NCBI RefSeq assembly: GCF_014646195.1
Contig: NZ_BMMZ01000006.1
Coordinates: 186,001 to 250,000, forward strand
Reading direction: 5' to 3'
DNA length: 64,000 nt
DNA from: Microlunatus endophyticus
GTDB taxonomy: Bacteria; Actinomycetota; Actinomycetes; Propionibacteriales; Propionibacteriaceae
Position numbers and translations under genes: made by a program. The notes beneath the pieces are model-generated. The model was given only the letters and a program-made list of their open reading frames with translations. It did not search any database and was not told where the DNA came from. This document shows, one piece after another, positions 19,513-28,897 of this stretch (within the stretch, counting starts at the first letter, position 1; each line of letters starts with the position of its first letter).

Positions 19513-19534
19513 AAACTCGAGTTGTCACGACTTT
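19513..19534 (-). repeat. Outer right copy (R2) of 22-bp cassette repeat
   Basis: Inverted relative to L1 (21 of 22 matches), 29 bp from R1 and 17 bp downstream of the nusA stop, where it could also act as a weak terminator for nusA. Confidence 0.85.
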
Positions 19535-19551
19535 CGGGCGGGCGACGTGGC

Positions 19552-20541
19552 TCAGTCGTCGGCGGCGGGCTCGGCCGGGGCGGTGTCGGAGCGGATGTCG
19601 ATCCGCCAACCGGTCAGCCGCGCGGCGAGCCGGGCGTTCTGGCCCTCCCGGCCGATGGCCAGCGACAGCTGGTAGTCCGGGACCACGACGCGGGCGGCGC
19701 GGGCGCGTTCGTCGACGACCGTCACCGACGAGACCTTGGCCGGACTCAGCGCCTGGCCGACGAAGGTGGCGGGGTCGTCGGAGTAGTCGATGATGTCGAT
19801 CTTCTCCTCGTTGAGCTCGTGCATCACCGCCCGGACCCGCTGCCCCATCGGCCCGATGCAGGCACCCTTCGCGCTCACGTTCGGATCGTTGCTGACCACC
19901 GCGATCTTGCTCCGGTGCCCGGCTTCCCGGGCCACCGCCTTGATCTCGACGGTGCCGTCGGCGATCTCGGGCACCTCGAGCTTGAAGAGTCGCTCGACCA
20001 GCGCCGGATGCGTCCGCGAGACGACCACCTGGGGCCCGCGGGTCTCCTTGCGGACCGATACCACGTACACCTTGATCCGCGCCCCGTGCCGGTAGGTCTC
20101 CCCCGGCACCTGCTCGGCCTGCGGCATGATCGCCTCGATCCTGCCCAGGTCGACCAGCACCGTACGCGGATCGTGTCCCTGCTGGACGACGCCGGAGACG
20201 ATGTCGCCCTCGACGCCGGAGAACTGACCGTACTTCTGCTCGTCCTCGGCATCGCGCAGCCGCTGGAAGATCACCTGGCGCGCGGTCGAGGCGGCCACCC
20301 GGCCGAAGCCCTCAGGGGTGTTGTCGTATTCGCCGATCTTGTTGCCCTCGGCGTCCAGCTCGGGCGCCAGCACCCGCACGTGACCGGACTTGCGGTTGAG
20401 TTCCACGCGCGAGCCGGGCACGGCGTTCGGCGTCTTCTCGTACGCCGACATCAACGCTTCCTCGATCGCGTTCACCAGCAGCTCGAAGGGGACATCCTTC
20501 TCGCGCTCCATCAGCCGTAGTACGGAGATGTCGATGTCCAT
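19552..20541 (-). CDS. nusA: Transcription termination/antitermination factor NusA
   Basis: Binds RNA polymerase and controls pausing and termination. 329 aa: N-terminal polymerase-binding domain (residues 1-110), S1 domain with [22 protein letters not shown], then two KH domains ([14 protein letters not shown] and [15 protein letters not shown]). It lacks the C-terminal acidic repeats of E. coli NusA, as is normal in actinobacteria. The ATG at 20541 has GGGAGA upstream inside the end of rimP; the gap is a single base, so the two are coupled. Confidence 0.96.
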   Translation of the reverse strand: MDIDISVLRLMEREKDVPFELLVNAIEEALMSAYEKTPNAVPGSRVELNRKSGHVRVLAPELDAEGNKIGEYDNTPEGFGRVAASTARQVIFQRLRDAEDEQKYGQFSGVEGDIVSGVVQQGHDPRTVLVDLGRIEAIMPQAEQVPGETYRHGARIKVYVVSVRKETRGPQVVVSRTHPALVERLFKLEVPEIADGTVEIKAVAREAGHRSKIAVVSNDPNVSAKGACIGPMGQRVRAVMHELNEEKIDIIDYSDDPATFVGQALSPAKVSSVTVVDERARAARVVVPDYQLSLAIGREGQNARLAARLTGWRIDIRSDTAPAEPAADD

Positions 20542-20542
20542 G

Positions 20543-21049
20543 TCAGTTCTCCCTTCCCGCCGGGTCGTTGCGCCCAGGTCCGTTGGATTTGGGCCGATTG
20601 AGCTCGACCTGGACCAGCGCCTTGCGGATCTCTGAGTACGTGATCGGTCGCGCCGTCCCGTCGACGTCCAGGCTGACCTTCTCGTCGTCGGACTCAATGA
20701 TCCTGCCGGTCACCGGATCGCCCTCGGTCAATGTCACCGTGACCAACCGGCCCACATTGTGCCGCCAGTGTCGCGGCAGAGTCAGGGGGCGGCTCACCCC
20801 GCGCGAGGTGACCTCCAGCGTGTACGGCCCCGCGCCGGTCTCCTCCGACGAGTCGAGTGCACCGGAAACCGCCTTGGTCGCCTCGGCGATGTCGTCGAGG
20901 GAGGGTCCGGTGCCGTCCGGACCGTCACCGTCGACGACCACCCGGACGACGCTGCGCCGACCCGCCGGTTTGATCTCCACCGCATCGAGATCGAGCCCGA
21001 ACTGGGCGATCACCGGCTCGACGACCGCGGCGATCTGCTCAGCCTTCAT
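20543..21049 (-). CDS. rimP: Ribosome maturation factor RimP
   Basis: 30S assembly factor, 168 aa. The RimP_N domain has [24 protein letters not shown] and the typical [20 protein letters not shown], followed by a small SH3-like C-terminal domain ([17 protein letters not shown]). First gene of the rimP-nusA unit; divergent from the DUF4439 lipoprotein gene. Confidence 0.94.
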   Translation of the reverse strand: MKAEQIAAVVEPVIAQFGLDLDAVEIKPAGRRSVVRVVVDGDGPDGTGPSLDDIAEATKAVSGALDSSEETGAGPYTLEVTSRGVSRPLTLPRHWRHNVGRLVTVTLTEGDPVTGRIIESDDEKVSLDVDGTARPITYSEIRKALVQVELNRPKSNGPGRNDPAGREN

Positions 21050-21267
21050 CGCAGCGCACGACCCATCTCAAACCCGGGCCGGGCGGCCAAGACCACCTGC
21101 AGATGCATCACGCTGTCGTCCTTCGATCCGGTTGTGTCGTGCGGTTGTGTGCTGGTCATCATCGCACAGTGGGATACTCTCGTGCCGCAACAAAATGCGA
21201 CGAGCTCGAAGGTGCAGGGTCCGGGGGTGACGGGTCGGAGGTGACCGGGATCGAACGGTGCGGCCGG

Positions 21268-22416
21268 ATGCCCTTCGACAACTTCCTGGCACCGGCGGCG
21301 GCCCAGTCCCGGACGACCGGTCGCCGGGCGTTCCTGGCCCTCGCCGCCGCTGCCGGGCTCGGTCTGACGGGATGTACGTCCGGCGGCGCGAATCCGCCGG
21401 GACGCTCGGGATCCTCGGCGCCGAGCGTGCAACCGCCGACGCCGACACCGCTCCCCGGAACCGACGACGCCGCCGCGCGGGAGCAGGAGCTCGCCACCTT
21501 CGCCACCGCGGCCCTGCAGCACTTCGCCACGAAGCTCTCGACCGCCGACCATGATCTGCTGCACCGACTCCGCAACGCCCACCTGATCCACGTGACGGTC
21601 CTGCGGCAAGCAGACCCCACAGTCATCCTGACGTCGGCGTCCACGAGCAGCGCACCGACGGCGCCCACGACACCGACGGCGCCCACGACACCGACGGCGC
21701 CCACGACACCGACTGCGACGGGCAGCGCGACCCCGGGCGACGGTTCATCGTCGGCCCCTGCCGCGCTCGGGCACAGTGTGTCGTCGACCCTGGAGAAGCT
21801 GAGCAAACTCGAGACGACGGCGTCGAAGGTCTATGCCGCCTCGGCCGCCGACCCCGACGGCCCGGACAACCGGCACGATCAACTCGCCCTGTTGTGGGGA
21901 TCGCTGGCGACGGCGGCGGCCGGTTACGGCGCCGCCTGCCGGTCCGGCGCGGACCCGGGAGGCTCACTGGCCGGCGGCCACCGGGCCGACGTCGAGCTCC
22001 CCGACGACGCGGACGTCGCGATCCAGCACCTGATCGCCCAATGCGACGCGATCATCTTCGGCTACCAGGCAGCGATCGCGGCGCTTTCGGGATCCCGCGC
22101 CGACCGGGCCCAGGACCGGCTCGCCGACTACCGGGCGCTCAGGGACCAGCTGGCCGCCGAACTCACCGCGCACAAGGTCACCGTCCCGGCGTCGCACGCC
22201 GGCTACCGGCTGCCGGTCCAACCGAAGAGCTCGTCGAGCGCCGGCAAGCTGATCGGTCTCATGGAGACCGCGGTGCTGCCCTACTTCGGACAGTGGCTGG
22301 CGGTCGCCGAACCGAGCGCCCGCCCCGGCGTGCTGCGGTATCTGACCGACACCGCCGAGCGCGTGCAGGACTGGTCGCCCCGGATCATCGTCTGGCCGGG
22401 CTACCCGACCACCTGA
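21268..22416 (+). CDS. DUF4439 (ferritin-like) lipoprotein, Tat-type signal
   Basis: 382 aa from the ATG at 21268; a GTG at 21241 is another possible start, and TACTCT at 21175-21180 is a plausible -10. The N-terminus TTGRRAFLALAAAAGLGLTGC carries a twin arginine and a lipobox (LTGC), so it is predicted to be exported and lipid-anchored. A Thr/Pro linker with an 18-bp tandem repeat follows, then a helical segment and the C-terminal DUF4439 domain (VAIQHLIAQCDAIIFGYQ to WPGYPTT), a ferritin-like fold of unknown function. Conserved beside rimP and proS in actinobacteria. Confidence 0.85.
   Translation: MPFDNFLAPAAAQSRTTGRRAFLALAAAAGLGLTGCTSGGANPPGRSGSSAPSVQPPTPTPLPGTDDAAAREQELATFATAALQHFATKLSTADHDLLHRLRNAHLIHVTVLRQADPTVILTSASTSSAPTAPTTPTAPTTPTAPTTPTATGSATPGDGSSSAPAALGHSVSSTLEKLSKLETTASKVYAASAADPDGPDNRHDQLALLWGSLATAAAGYGAACRSGADPGGSLAGGHRADVELPDDADVAIQHLIAQCDAIIFGYQAAIAALSGSRADRAQDRLADYRALRDQLAAELTAHKVTVPASHAGYRLPVQPKSSSSAGKLIGLMETAVLPYFGQWLAVAEPSARPGVLRYLTDTAERVQDWSPRIIVWPGYPTT
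21661..21714 (+). repeat. 18-bp tandem repeat, three units, in DUF4439 gene
   Basis: GCGCCCACGACACCGACG occurs at 21661 and 21679, and with one change at 21697. It encodes APTTPT units of the extracytoplasmic linker, and length variation between strains is likely. Confidence 0.9.
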
Positions 22417-22441
22417 TCACCACCTGATCACCACCTGATCA
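22409..22441. repeat. 11-bp tandem repeat spanning the DUF4439 stop codon
   Basis: CCACCTGATCA three times in perfect tandem. The first unit contains the TGA stop (22414-22416); because the period is not a multiple of three, the other units place TGA in the other two frames. Confidence 0.9.
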
Positions 22442-22453
22442 CGGACCCGGCCT

Positions 22454-24208
22454 TCAGCCGCGGACCGCTGCCAGGATCCGATCGGTCACCTCGGCGACCG
22501 GAACATCCTGCCGCTCGCCCGAGCGGCGGTCGCGCACCTCGATCACGCCGTCGGCCAGACCGCGTCCGACCACCACGATCGTCGGCATCCCGATCAGTTC
22601 GGCATCGGCGAATTTGACGCCGGGAGTGGCCTTGCGATCGTCGAGCAGCACCGAGACGCCCATCTCGTGCAGCCGGGAGGCCAGGTCGTTGGCCGCAGTG
22701 ATCGCCTCGTCACCCTTGCCGGCGACCACCAGCTGGACGTCGTACGGCGCCAGCTCACGGGGCCAGGCAAGTCCCTTGTCGTCACTGGTGTTCTCGGCGA
22801 CCGCGGCAACCGCACGGGAGACCCCGATTCCGTACGAACCCATCGTGACGGTGACGAGCTTGCCGTTCTGGTCAAGGACCTTCAGGCCGAGGGCGTCGGC
22901 GTACTTGCGGCCCAGCTGGAAGATGTGGCCCATCTCCATGCCGCGGGCCAGGTGCAGCGGTCCGGAGCCGTCCGGTGCCGGGTCGCCCTCCTTGACCTCG
23001 GCCGCCTCGATCGTGCCGTCGGGGGTGAAATCGCGTCCGGCGACAAGATCGAAAACGTGCCGCCCGGGCTCGTTGGCGCCGGTCACCCAGCGGGTCCCGG
23101 TGACCACCCGCGGATCGACCAGGTATCTGATCTTGGTCGACGACTCCAGGCCGAGCGCCTGCGGGCCGATATAGCCCTTGACCAGGCCCGGATGATCTTT
23201 GAAATCGTCCTCGCCGAACGGTTCCGCCTCGGCCGGATCGAGCTGAGCGCCGAGCCGCTTCATGTCCACCTCGCGGTCGCCGGGCAGGCCGATCGCCAGC
23301 GGCTCCTTGGTGCCGTCCGGGTGCACGACCATCAGCAGCACGTTCTTCAACGTGTCGGAGGCCTGCCACGGGCGATCCGCACGCGGGTGCTTCTCGTTGG
23401 CGACCGCGACCAGGGTCTCGATGGTCGGCGTGTTCGGCGTGTCCTCGACATGTGCGGCCGGGGCGTCGTCGTACGGCAGCGGCTCCGGGATCGCGGTGCT
23501 GACCGCCTCGACGTTGGCGGCGTAGCCGCCCGGCGAGCGGACGAAGGTGTCCTCGCCACTATCGCCGATCGCCAGGAATTCCTCACTCGCCGAACCGCCC
23601 ATCGCGCCCGACATCGCGCGCACGATCGCGTACTCGAAACCGAGCCGGTCGAAGATCCGGATGTAAGCGTCCCGATGAGCCTGGTACTGCTTCTCCAGCC
23701 CCTCGTCGTCGATGTCGAAGGTGTAGGAGTCCTTCATCACGAACTCGCGGCCGCGCAGCAGCCCTGCCCGCGGACGGGCTTCGTCGCGGTACTTGGTCTG
23801 GATCTGGTAGAGCGCCAGCGGCAGGTCCTTGTAGGAGGAGCACATCTCCTTCACCAGCAGGGTGAAGATCTCCTCATGGGTCGGCCCGAGCAGGTAGTCG
23901 CTGCCCCGCCGGTCCTTGATCCGAAAGATGTTGGGTCCGTACTCGTCCCATCGCCCGGTGGCCTCGTACGGCTCGCGCGGGAGCAGCGCCGGCAGCAGGA
24001 TCTCCTGGCTGATCGGATCCATCTCCTCGCGGACGATCCGCTCGACGTTGCGCAGCACCTTGTAGCCCAGCGGCAGCCACGAGTAGACCCCCGGAGCGGT
24101 GCGGCGGATGTAGCCGGCCCGAACCAGCCAGCGATGGCTGGGCACCTCCGCGTCGGCCGGATCTTCCCGAAGGGTCCGGACGAACAGCTCCGTCATGCGG
24201 GTAATCAC
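22454..24208 (-). CDS. proS: Prolyl-tRNA synthetase
   Basis: Class II synthetase charging tRNA-Pro. 584 aa, the bacterial type with an editing (INS) domain: motif 1 around [16 protein letters not shown], motif 2 with [24 protein letters not shown] sequence at residues 135-155, the INS domain from about 225 to 400 ([19 protein letters not shown]-like), motif 3 with [16 protein letters not shown], then the anticodon-binding domain. GTG start at 24208 follows AGAGGA by about 9 nt. A Cys-tRNA(Pro) deacylase-type gene (YbaK family) is found far away at 63.3 kb. Confidence 0.97.
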   Translation of the reverse strand: MITRMTELFVRTLREDPADAEVPSHRWLVRAGYIRRTAPGVYSWLPLGYKVLRNVERIVREEMDPISQEILLPALLPREPYEATGRWDEYGPNIFRIKDRRGSDYLLGPTHEEIFTLLVKEMCSSYKDLPLALYQIQTKYRDEARPRAGLLRGREFVMKDSYTFDIDDEGLEKQYQAHRDAYIRIFDRLGFEYAIVRAMSGAMGGSASEEFLAIGDSGEDTFVRSPGGYAANVEAVSTAIPEPLPYDDAPAAHVEDTPNTPTIETLVAVANEKHPRADRPWQASDTLKNVLLMVVHPDGTKEPLAIGLPGDREVDMKRLGAQLDPAEAEPFGEDDFKDHPGLVKGYIGPQALGLESSTKIRYLVDPRVVTGTRWVTGANEPGRHVFDLVAGRDFTPDGTIEAAEVKEGDPAPDGSGPLHLARGMEMGHIFQLGRKYADALGLKVLDQNGKLVTVTMGSYGIGVSRAVAAVAENTSDDKGLAWPRELAPYDVQLVVAGKGDEAITAANDLASRLHEMGVSVLLDDRKATPGVKFADAELIGMPTIVVVGRGLADGVIEVRDRRSGERQDVPVAEVTDRILAAVRG

Positions 24209-24253
24209 TGACTGCGATCCTCTCTGGTGACCGGTGTGGACGCCGGTCAGACT

Positions 24254-25267
24254 CTATCCCGAGGAGCCCGTACGACGCCTGGCATATCGGCTGCGCAGGT
24301 CGCCGGGATCAGCGGGCTCGAGCAAGAGCCGGTCGCGTGCCGGATCGTGCTCCACGATCCGTACCTGCAGCGAATCACCCGGCAGCACGTAGTCGCTGAC
24401 CTCGACGAAACTGTCCAGGCCGAGCGCCTGCTTGACCTCCGAAGCACCGAGCAGGCCGCGGAACTGGTCCACCAGGACCAGCGCGTAGTTGCGACCGGTG
24501 GTCAGCACCCGCCCCAGGTAGACCTTGCCGGACTCCAGCGGCGGGCGATGGCTGCCGCTGTCCGGATCGATCATCGGGAATTCGTTGTGCACCGCCATCT
24601 GGGTGAGGATCGACTCGCTGGCCTCGGCCAGCGTGAGCGCCAGCTGATCGACCTGATCCATCAGATCGGCCATGTGCCGGGACAGGTCCAGGAACAGCCC
24701 GGGCAGCGCCGCATCGCCGGACTTGTAGGAATTCTCGTGGGTCAGCTCACCCCAGGCGTCCTGCATCATGGTGCGGATCTGCACCTCGCAGGGGACCTGG
24801 ACCGGTCCGTCCGGGTCGTCGACAGTGATCTTGAGCAGGTAGTGCAGCGAGCGATATCCCGAGGCCTTCGGATTGCGGATGTAGTCCTTCGGGTCGCCGA
24901 CCTGCTCCAGCTTCGACCCGTACGCCGCCGCGACCGCCTTGGCCGCGAGGTCGACATCGCGCAGCGTCTTGCAGATGATCCGTAAGCCCACGATGTCGAA
25001 GATCGAATTCTGGACGTCCTCGATGCACTGCGGCATGCTGATCTCGCGGTTGCGGACCCGGCGCTCGATCTTCTCGGCGATCCGCGCCTTGCTCTTGATC
25101 CGACTGCTGGACACCTTGACCCGGTCCGGATCGTTGACCGCGCACTCGGTGTCGATCGATTCCTGCAGGAGTGCGGTGAGTTCTTCCTCGGCGAGCTCCC
25201 AGCGGCGCATCAGCCGGTCGGCTGTCTGATCGACCAACTCCTGCAGCTCTTCGTCGATTGCGGGCAC
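24254..25267 (-). CDS. Small alarmone synthetase with C-terminal S1-like domain
   Basis: 337 aa. Residues about 45-190 form a RelA/SpoT (p)ppGpp synthetase domain: SSRIKSKARIAEKIERR, D91 in IFDIVGLRIIC, GYRSLHYLLKI at 137-147, and EVQIRTMMQDAWGELTHE at 161-178 with the catalytic Glu. No HD hydrolase domain precedes it, and there is no TGS or ACT. Residues about 247-318 (SGKVYLGRVLTTGRNYALV to DRLLLEPAD) read as an S1 RNA-binding fold. The synthetase should make (p)ppGpp from ATP and GTP or GDP; RNA or ribosome binding by the tail is inference. GTG start with TAGACT 6 nt upstream (leaderless). Placed between proS and the DUF4081 gene. Confidence 0.85.
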   Translation of the reverse strand: MPAIDEELQELVDQTADRLMRRWELAEEELTALLQESIDTECAVNDPDRVKVSSSRIKSKARIAEKIERRVRNREISMPQCIEDVQNSIFDIVGLRIICKTLRDVDLAAKAVAAAYGSKLEQVGDPKDYIRNPKASGYRSLHYLLKITVDDPDGPVQVPCEVQIRTMMQDAWGELTHENSYKSGDAALPGLFLDLSRHMADLMDQVDQLALTLAEASESILTQMAVHNEFPMIDPDSGSHRPPLESGKVYLGRVLTTGRNYALVLVDQFRGLLGASEVKQALGLDSFVEVSDYVLPGDSLQVRIVEHDPARDRLLLEPADPGDLRSRYARRRTGSSG

Positions 25268-25273
25268 GAACGG

Positions 25274-25279
25274 AGTCTA
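25274..25279 (-). promoter_or_regulatory. -10 element TAGACT for alarmone synthetase gene
   Basis: TAGACT, 6 nt before the GTG at 25267; leaderless pattern, independent of upstream genes. Confidence 0.55.
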
Positions 25280-25499
25280 GGTCGGGATTCTGACGTCCGC
25301 CCGTACGTCCCACGGAGAGATCGAACGCTTTCCCGCCGGCATCTCCGCCTTGTCGGAACCCCAAGCTTTGAGCGTACGCATCCTCGCACCAGTTCGTACC
25401 GGCTTCGTACCGGCGTGTAGCGCCCGTCTGCTCGAACTTTGAGTTCGCGATCGGGGCGGATCCCGGGGGAAAATCGGCAGCAGCAGGAAGCCGACGCAT

Positions 25500-26354
25500 T
25501 CAGTAGAGGATCGTCGCGAACTCGCCGGCCTGGCGGAAGCCGACCCGGGCGTATGTCGCCCGCGCCGGCGCGTTGAAGTCGTTGACGTAGAGCGAGACCA
25601 CCGGGGCGATCCGGCGGGCGTACTGAACGACAGCGGCCATCATCGCGGGGGCCAGGCCGCGGCCGCGCAGCGACGGGTCGAGCCAGACACCCTGAACCTG
25701 GGTGACTCCGGCCGAGACGGAGCCGAGATCGGCCTTGAAGATCACCCGATCGCCGTCGACGACACCGAAGGCCCGCCCGGACGTGATCAACTGTCGTACG
25801 TAGTAGCGGTAGCCGGCCGGATTGCCCTGCAGCGGGGAGACGCCGACCTCCTCGGTGTACATCCGGACCGCGGCGCGGTAATAGGCATCCCAGTGCGTGA
25901 TGGTCATCGGCTTGACGCCGGGATCGATCGGCACCAGCGGGTCGGTGTCCATCGCCAGCACCGGCTGGTGCTCCCGCACCTCCCTGGTCTGGGACCAGAC
26001 CGATCCCCACAGGGCGCTGAGCTGCTGCCAGAGGTCCATCGCGGCGGGTGCAGGTCCGATGATGGACGAACACATCCGGCGCGGCCCGGCGTACTGGGCG
26101 AAGGCCGCCACCGCCTGAGGTGAGGCGTTCACCGGGACCAGGTTGGAGCCGGCGTGACACATCGCCCGGAGCCGTCCGTCCTCCTCGTAGCCCCAGATCG
26201 GGCAGCCGAGATCACGCGCCTCCAGACCCGAGCTGCGGACCCGGGAGGCGACGAAGACATTGTCGATCGGTGAGGCGGCCAGAAGGCGTACGGCACCGTC
26301 GGTGTCGGCGGCAGTCAACACCCGAACCCCGGATCGCAGCACTGTCTCGCTCAT
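25500..26354 (-). CDS. GNAT acetyltransferase with N-terminal DUF4081
   Basis: 284 aa. The N-terminal DUF4081 part (GVRVLTAADTDGAVRLLAA to about 110) is fused to a GNAT domain at about 145-284 with the acetyl-CoA loop VWLDPSLRGRGLAPAMM and LYVNDFNAPARATYARVGF. The pair DUF4081-GNAT then ispG is conserved in actinobacteria, including mycobacteria, but the acceptor is unknown. GGGAGG stands 8 nt before the ATG. Fifty-nine bp downstream of the ispG stop. Confidence 0.9.
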   Translation of the reverse strand: MSETVLRSGVRVLTAADTDGAVRLLAASPIDNVFVASRVRSSGLEARDLGCPIWGYEEDGRLRAMCHAGSNLVPVNASPQAVAAFAQYAGPRRMCSSIIGPAPAAMDLWQQLSALWGSVWSQTREVREHQPVLAMDTDPLVPIDPGVKPMTITHWDAYYRAAVRMYTEEVGVSPLQGNPAGYRYYVRQLITSGRAFGVVDGDRVIFKADLGSVSAGVTQVQGVWLDPSLRGRGLAPAMMAAVVQYARRIAPVVSLYVNDFNAPARATYARVGFRQAGEFATILY

Positions 26355-26413
26355 GCGGCCGACCTCCCTTCGTGGGCCCGTCGAAACCCCACTCGGGGAG
26401 AACCTACCGCGAT

Positions 26414-27562
26414 TCAGCCGACGCTGACCTGTGGTGTGCCCTCAACCTCGCCCATCTCATCGGCGATCCGCATCGCTTCCTCGATCAGAGTCTCGACGAT
26501 GTCGCTCTCCTTGACCGTCTTGACGACCTCGCCGCGGACGAAGATCTGGCCCTTGCCGTTGCCCGATGCGACGCCGAGATCGGCCTCACGGGCCTCGCCG
26601 GGACCGTTCACGACGCAGCCCATCACGGCGACGCGGAGCGGTACCGTCAGGCCCTCGAGACCGGCGGTCACCTCGTCGGCGAGTTTGTAGACGTCCACCT
26701 GGGCCCGGCCGCAGGAGGGGCAGGAGACGATCTCGAGCTTGCGCGGCCGCAGGTTCAGCGACTCCAGGATCTTGGCACCGACCTTGACCTCCTCGACCGG
26801 GTCGGCCGAGAGCGAGACCCTGATGGTGTCGCCGATCCCCTTGCTCAACAACGCGCCGAAGGCGACCGAGGACTTGATCGTGCCCTGGAACGCCGGCCCG
26901 GCCTCGGTGACGCCGAGGTGCAGCGGGTAGTCGCACTGCTCCGCGAGCTGCTCGTACGCCTTGATCATCACCACCGGGTCGTGGTGCTTGACCGAGATCT
27001 TGAAGTCCCGGAAGCCGTGTTCCTCGAACAGGCTCGCCTCCCACAGCGCGGACTCGACCAGCGCCTCCGGAGTGGCCCTGCCGTATTTGGCCAGCAGCCG
27101 CTTGTCCAGCGAGCCGGCGTTGACGCCGATCCGCAAGGACACGCCGGCCTCGGTCGCCGCCTGGGCGATCTCCTTGACCTGGTCGTCGAAGGCCTTGATG
27201 TTGCCGGGGTTGACCCGCACGGCGGCACAGCCGGCCTCGATCGCGGCGAAGACGTAGCGCGGCTGGAAGTGGATGTCGGCGATCACCGGGATCTGCGACT
27301 TCTGCGCGATCGCCGGCAGCGCGTCGGCGTCGTCGGCGCTCGGCACAGCAACCCGGACGATGTCACAACCGGCCGCGGTGAGCTGGGCGATCTGCTGCAG
27401 GGTCGCGTTGATGTCGGCGGTCAGCGTGGTGGTCATCGACTGCACGCTGATCGGCGCGTCACCGCCGACCTCGACCTTCCCCACCTTGATCTTGCGCGAC
27501 TTGCGCCGCGTCGCCAGGGTCTCGGGAGGCATTGCGGGCAGTCCCAGGTCGATCGTCGTCAT
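26414..27562 (-). CDS. ispG: 4-hydroxy-3-methylbut-2-en-1-yl diphosphate synthase
   Basis: Sixth step of the MEP pathway: converts MEcPP to HMBPP with a [4Fe-4S] cluster. 382 aa. Cluster cysteines in [16 protein letters not shown] and [17 protein letters not shown] barrel motifs [15 protein letters not shown] and [12 protein letters not shown] at 27562 follows GAGAAG. With dxr two genes upstream it concentrates isoprenoid supply here. Confidence 0.97.
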   Translation of the reverse strand: MTTIDLGLPAMPPETLATRRKSRKIKVGKVEVGGDAPISVQSMTTTLTADINATLQQIAQLTAAGCDIVRVAVPSADDADALPAIAQKSQIPVIADIHFQPRYVFAAIEAGCAAVRVNPGNIKAFDDQVKEIAQAATEAGVSLRIGVNAGSLDKRLLAKYGRATPEALVESALWEASLFEEHGFRDFKISVKHHDPVVMIKAYEQLAEQCDYPLHLGVTEAGPAFQGTIKSSVAFGALLSKGIGDTIRVSLSADPVEEVKVGAKILESLNLRPRKLEIVSCPSCGRAQVDVYKLADEVTAGLEGLTVPLRVAVMGCVVNGPGEAREADLGVASGNGKGQIFVRGEVVKTVKESDIVETLIEEAMRIADEMGEVEGTPQVSVG

Positions 27563-27576
27563 CTTCTCGCTTCTCT

Positions 27577-28893
27577 CTAGAACGGCTTGATCGGATCGAT
27601 CACGTCGGCGACCACCAGGATCAGGCCGCTGATGCCGATCACCGCACCTACAACATAGGCGACCGGGAGCATCTTCGCCGTGTCGGCATGGCCCGGATCC
27701 GGCCGGCCGAACACCCTGGCCAGCCACCGCTTCACCGCTTCGTACAACGCCCCGACGATATGACCGCCGTCCAAGGGCATCAAGGGCACGAAGTTGAACA
27801 ATGCCAGTGACAGGTTGACCGTGCCCAGCAGCAGGAACATCTGCGCGGCCTTGGTCGAGACGTTGACATCGCCCGTCGAGGCCACCTCGCCGGCGATCCG
27901 GCTGGCGCCGACGATGCTCATCGGGCCGTTCGGATCGCGCTGCTTACCGGTGACCAGGTTGGCCGCGGTGTTGTAGACCCGTACCGGGAACCGGATGATC
28001 ACATTGCCCAGCTGTTCGCTCATCGACCACAGCTGGCCGACCACGAAGACCGGGCCGCCGTGCACCATCTGCTGGGCCGGGCTGAAGCCGAGGAACCCGG
28101 CCTGCACGATCTTGGACGGATCGGTGTTGGACTCGACCCCGGTGATCACGGTGTGCACGGGCCTGAGGTCGACATTCTGACCGCCACGCCGGACGGTGAT
28201 CCGGGCCTCATGATCAAGATTGTCGCGGATCAGGTCCGACAGCTGGTTCCAGCTGGTCACCCGGGTGCCGTTGAAGACAGTGATCACGTCACCGTCGCGC
28301 AACCCGGCCCGGACTGCCGGCGTCTGCGGGTCACCGGGGCGGCACTGCCGCTGGGCAGGATCGCTGCTGGTCTGGCGGGCGATCGGGATCACGCACTCGC
28401 TGACGGAGGCGACCTGTGCGGTGGATTGCGGCAGTCCGTAGCTGAGGCTGACGATCAGGATCGTCACGAAGGCCAGGATCAGATTCATCGTCGGCCCGCC
28501 GAACATGATGATCAACTTCTGCCAGGTCTTCTTCTGGTAGAAGAGCCGGCCGTCGTCCTCGGGTGAGATGTCCTCCCATTCGGCCTGCCGGGCGGAGTCC
28601 GCGATCGATTGGAAGATGCCGGTCCGGACCGTACGCAGCTTGCCCGAGGCCGGATCGGGCGGATACATCCCGATGAATTTGCAGTAGCCGCCGAGCGGGA
28701 CGGCCTTGATGCCGTATTCGGTCTCGCCCCGCTTGGTCGACCAGAGCGTGCGGCCGAAGCCCACCATGTACTGGGTGGTTTTGACGTCGAAGATCTTGCC
28801 GGGGACCAGGTGCCCGATCTCATGCAGGGCGACCGAAACCATGATCATCGCGAAGAACACGATGGCGCCCGCGAGGTAGATCAGGATGTGCAC
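27577..28893 (-). CDS. rip1: Site-2 intramembrane zinc protease (Rip1/RseP family, M50)
   Basis: 438 aa. The first membrane segment holds the zinc motif HEIGHL (residues 25-30), the PDZ domain lies around 180-260 ([17 protein letters not shown]), and the third zinc ligand is in [16 protein letters not shown]. The family cleaves anti-sigma factors and other single-span proteins; mycobacterial Rip1 controls envelope lipid and stress regulons. GTG start with AGGAG 7 nt upstream, within the end of dxr. Same order dxr-rip1-ispG as in mycobacteria. Confidence 0.95.
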   Translation of the reverse strand: MHILIYLAGAIVFFAMIMVSVALHEIGHLVPGKIFDVKTTQYMVGFGRTLWSTKRGETEYGIKAVPLGGYCKFIGMYPPDPASGKLRTVRTGIFQSIADSARQAEWEDISPEDDGRLFYQKKTWQKLIIMFGGPTMNLILAFVTILIVSLSYGLPQSTAQVASVSECVIPIARQTSSDPAQRQCRPGDPQTPAVRAGLRDGDVITVFNGTRVTSWNQLSDLIRDNLDHEARITVRRGGQNVDLRPVHTVITGVESNTDPSKIVQAGFLGFSPAQQMVHGGPVFVVGQLWSMSEQLGNVIIRFPVRVYNTAANLVTGKQRDPNGPMSIVGASRIAGEVASTGDVNVSTKAAQMFLLLGTVNLSLALFNFVPLMPLDGGHIVGALYEAVKRWLARVFGRPDPGHADTAKMLPVAYVVGAVIGISGLILVVADVIDPIKPF

Positions 28894-28897
28894 GCGT

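Noticed and set aside
25433..25447. CGAACT-TTG-AGTTCG, resembling a LexA (SOS) box
   Set aside because: Spacing between CGAAC and GTTCG is five rather than four bases, and it lies between a GNAT gene and the alarmone synthetase, not at an SOS gene.
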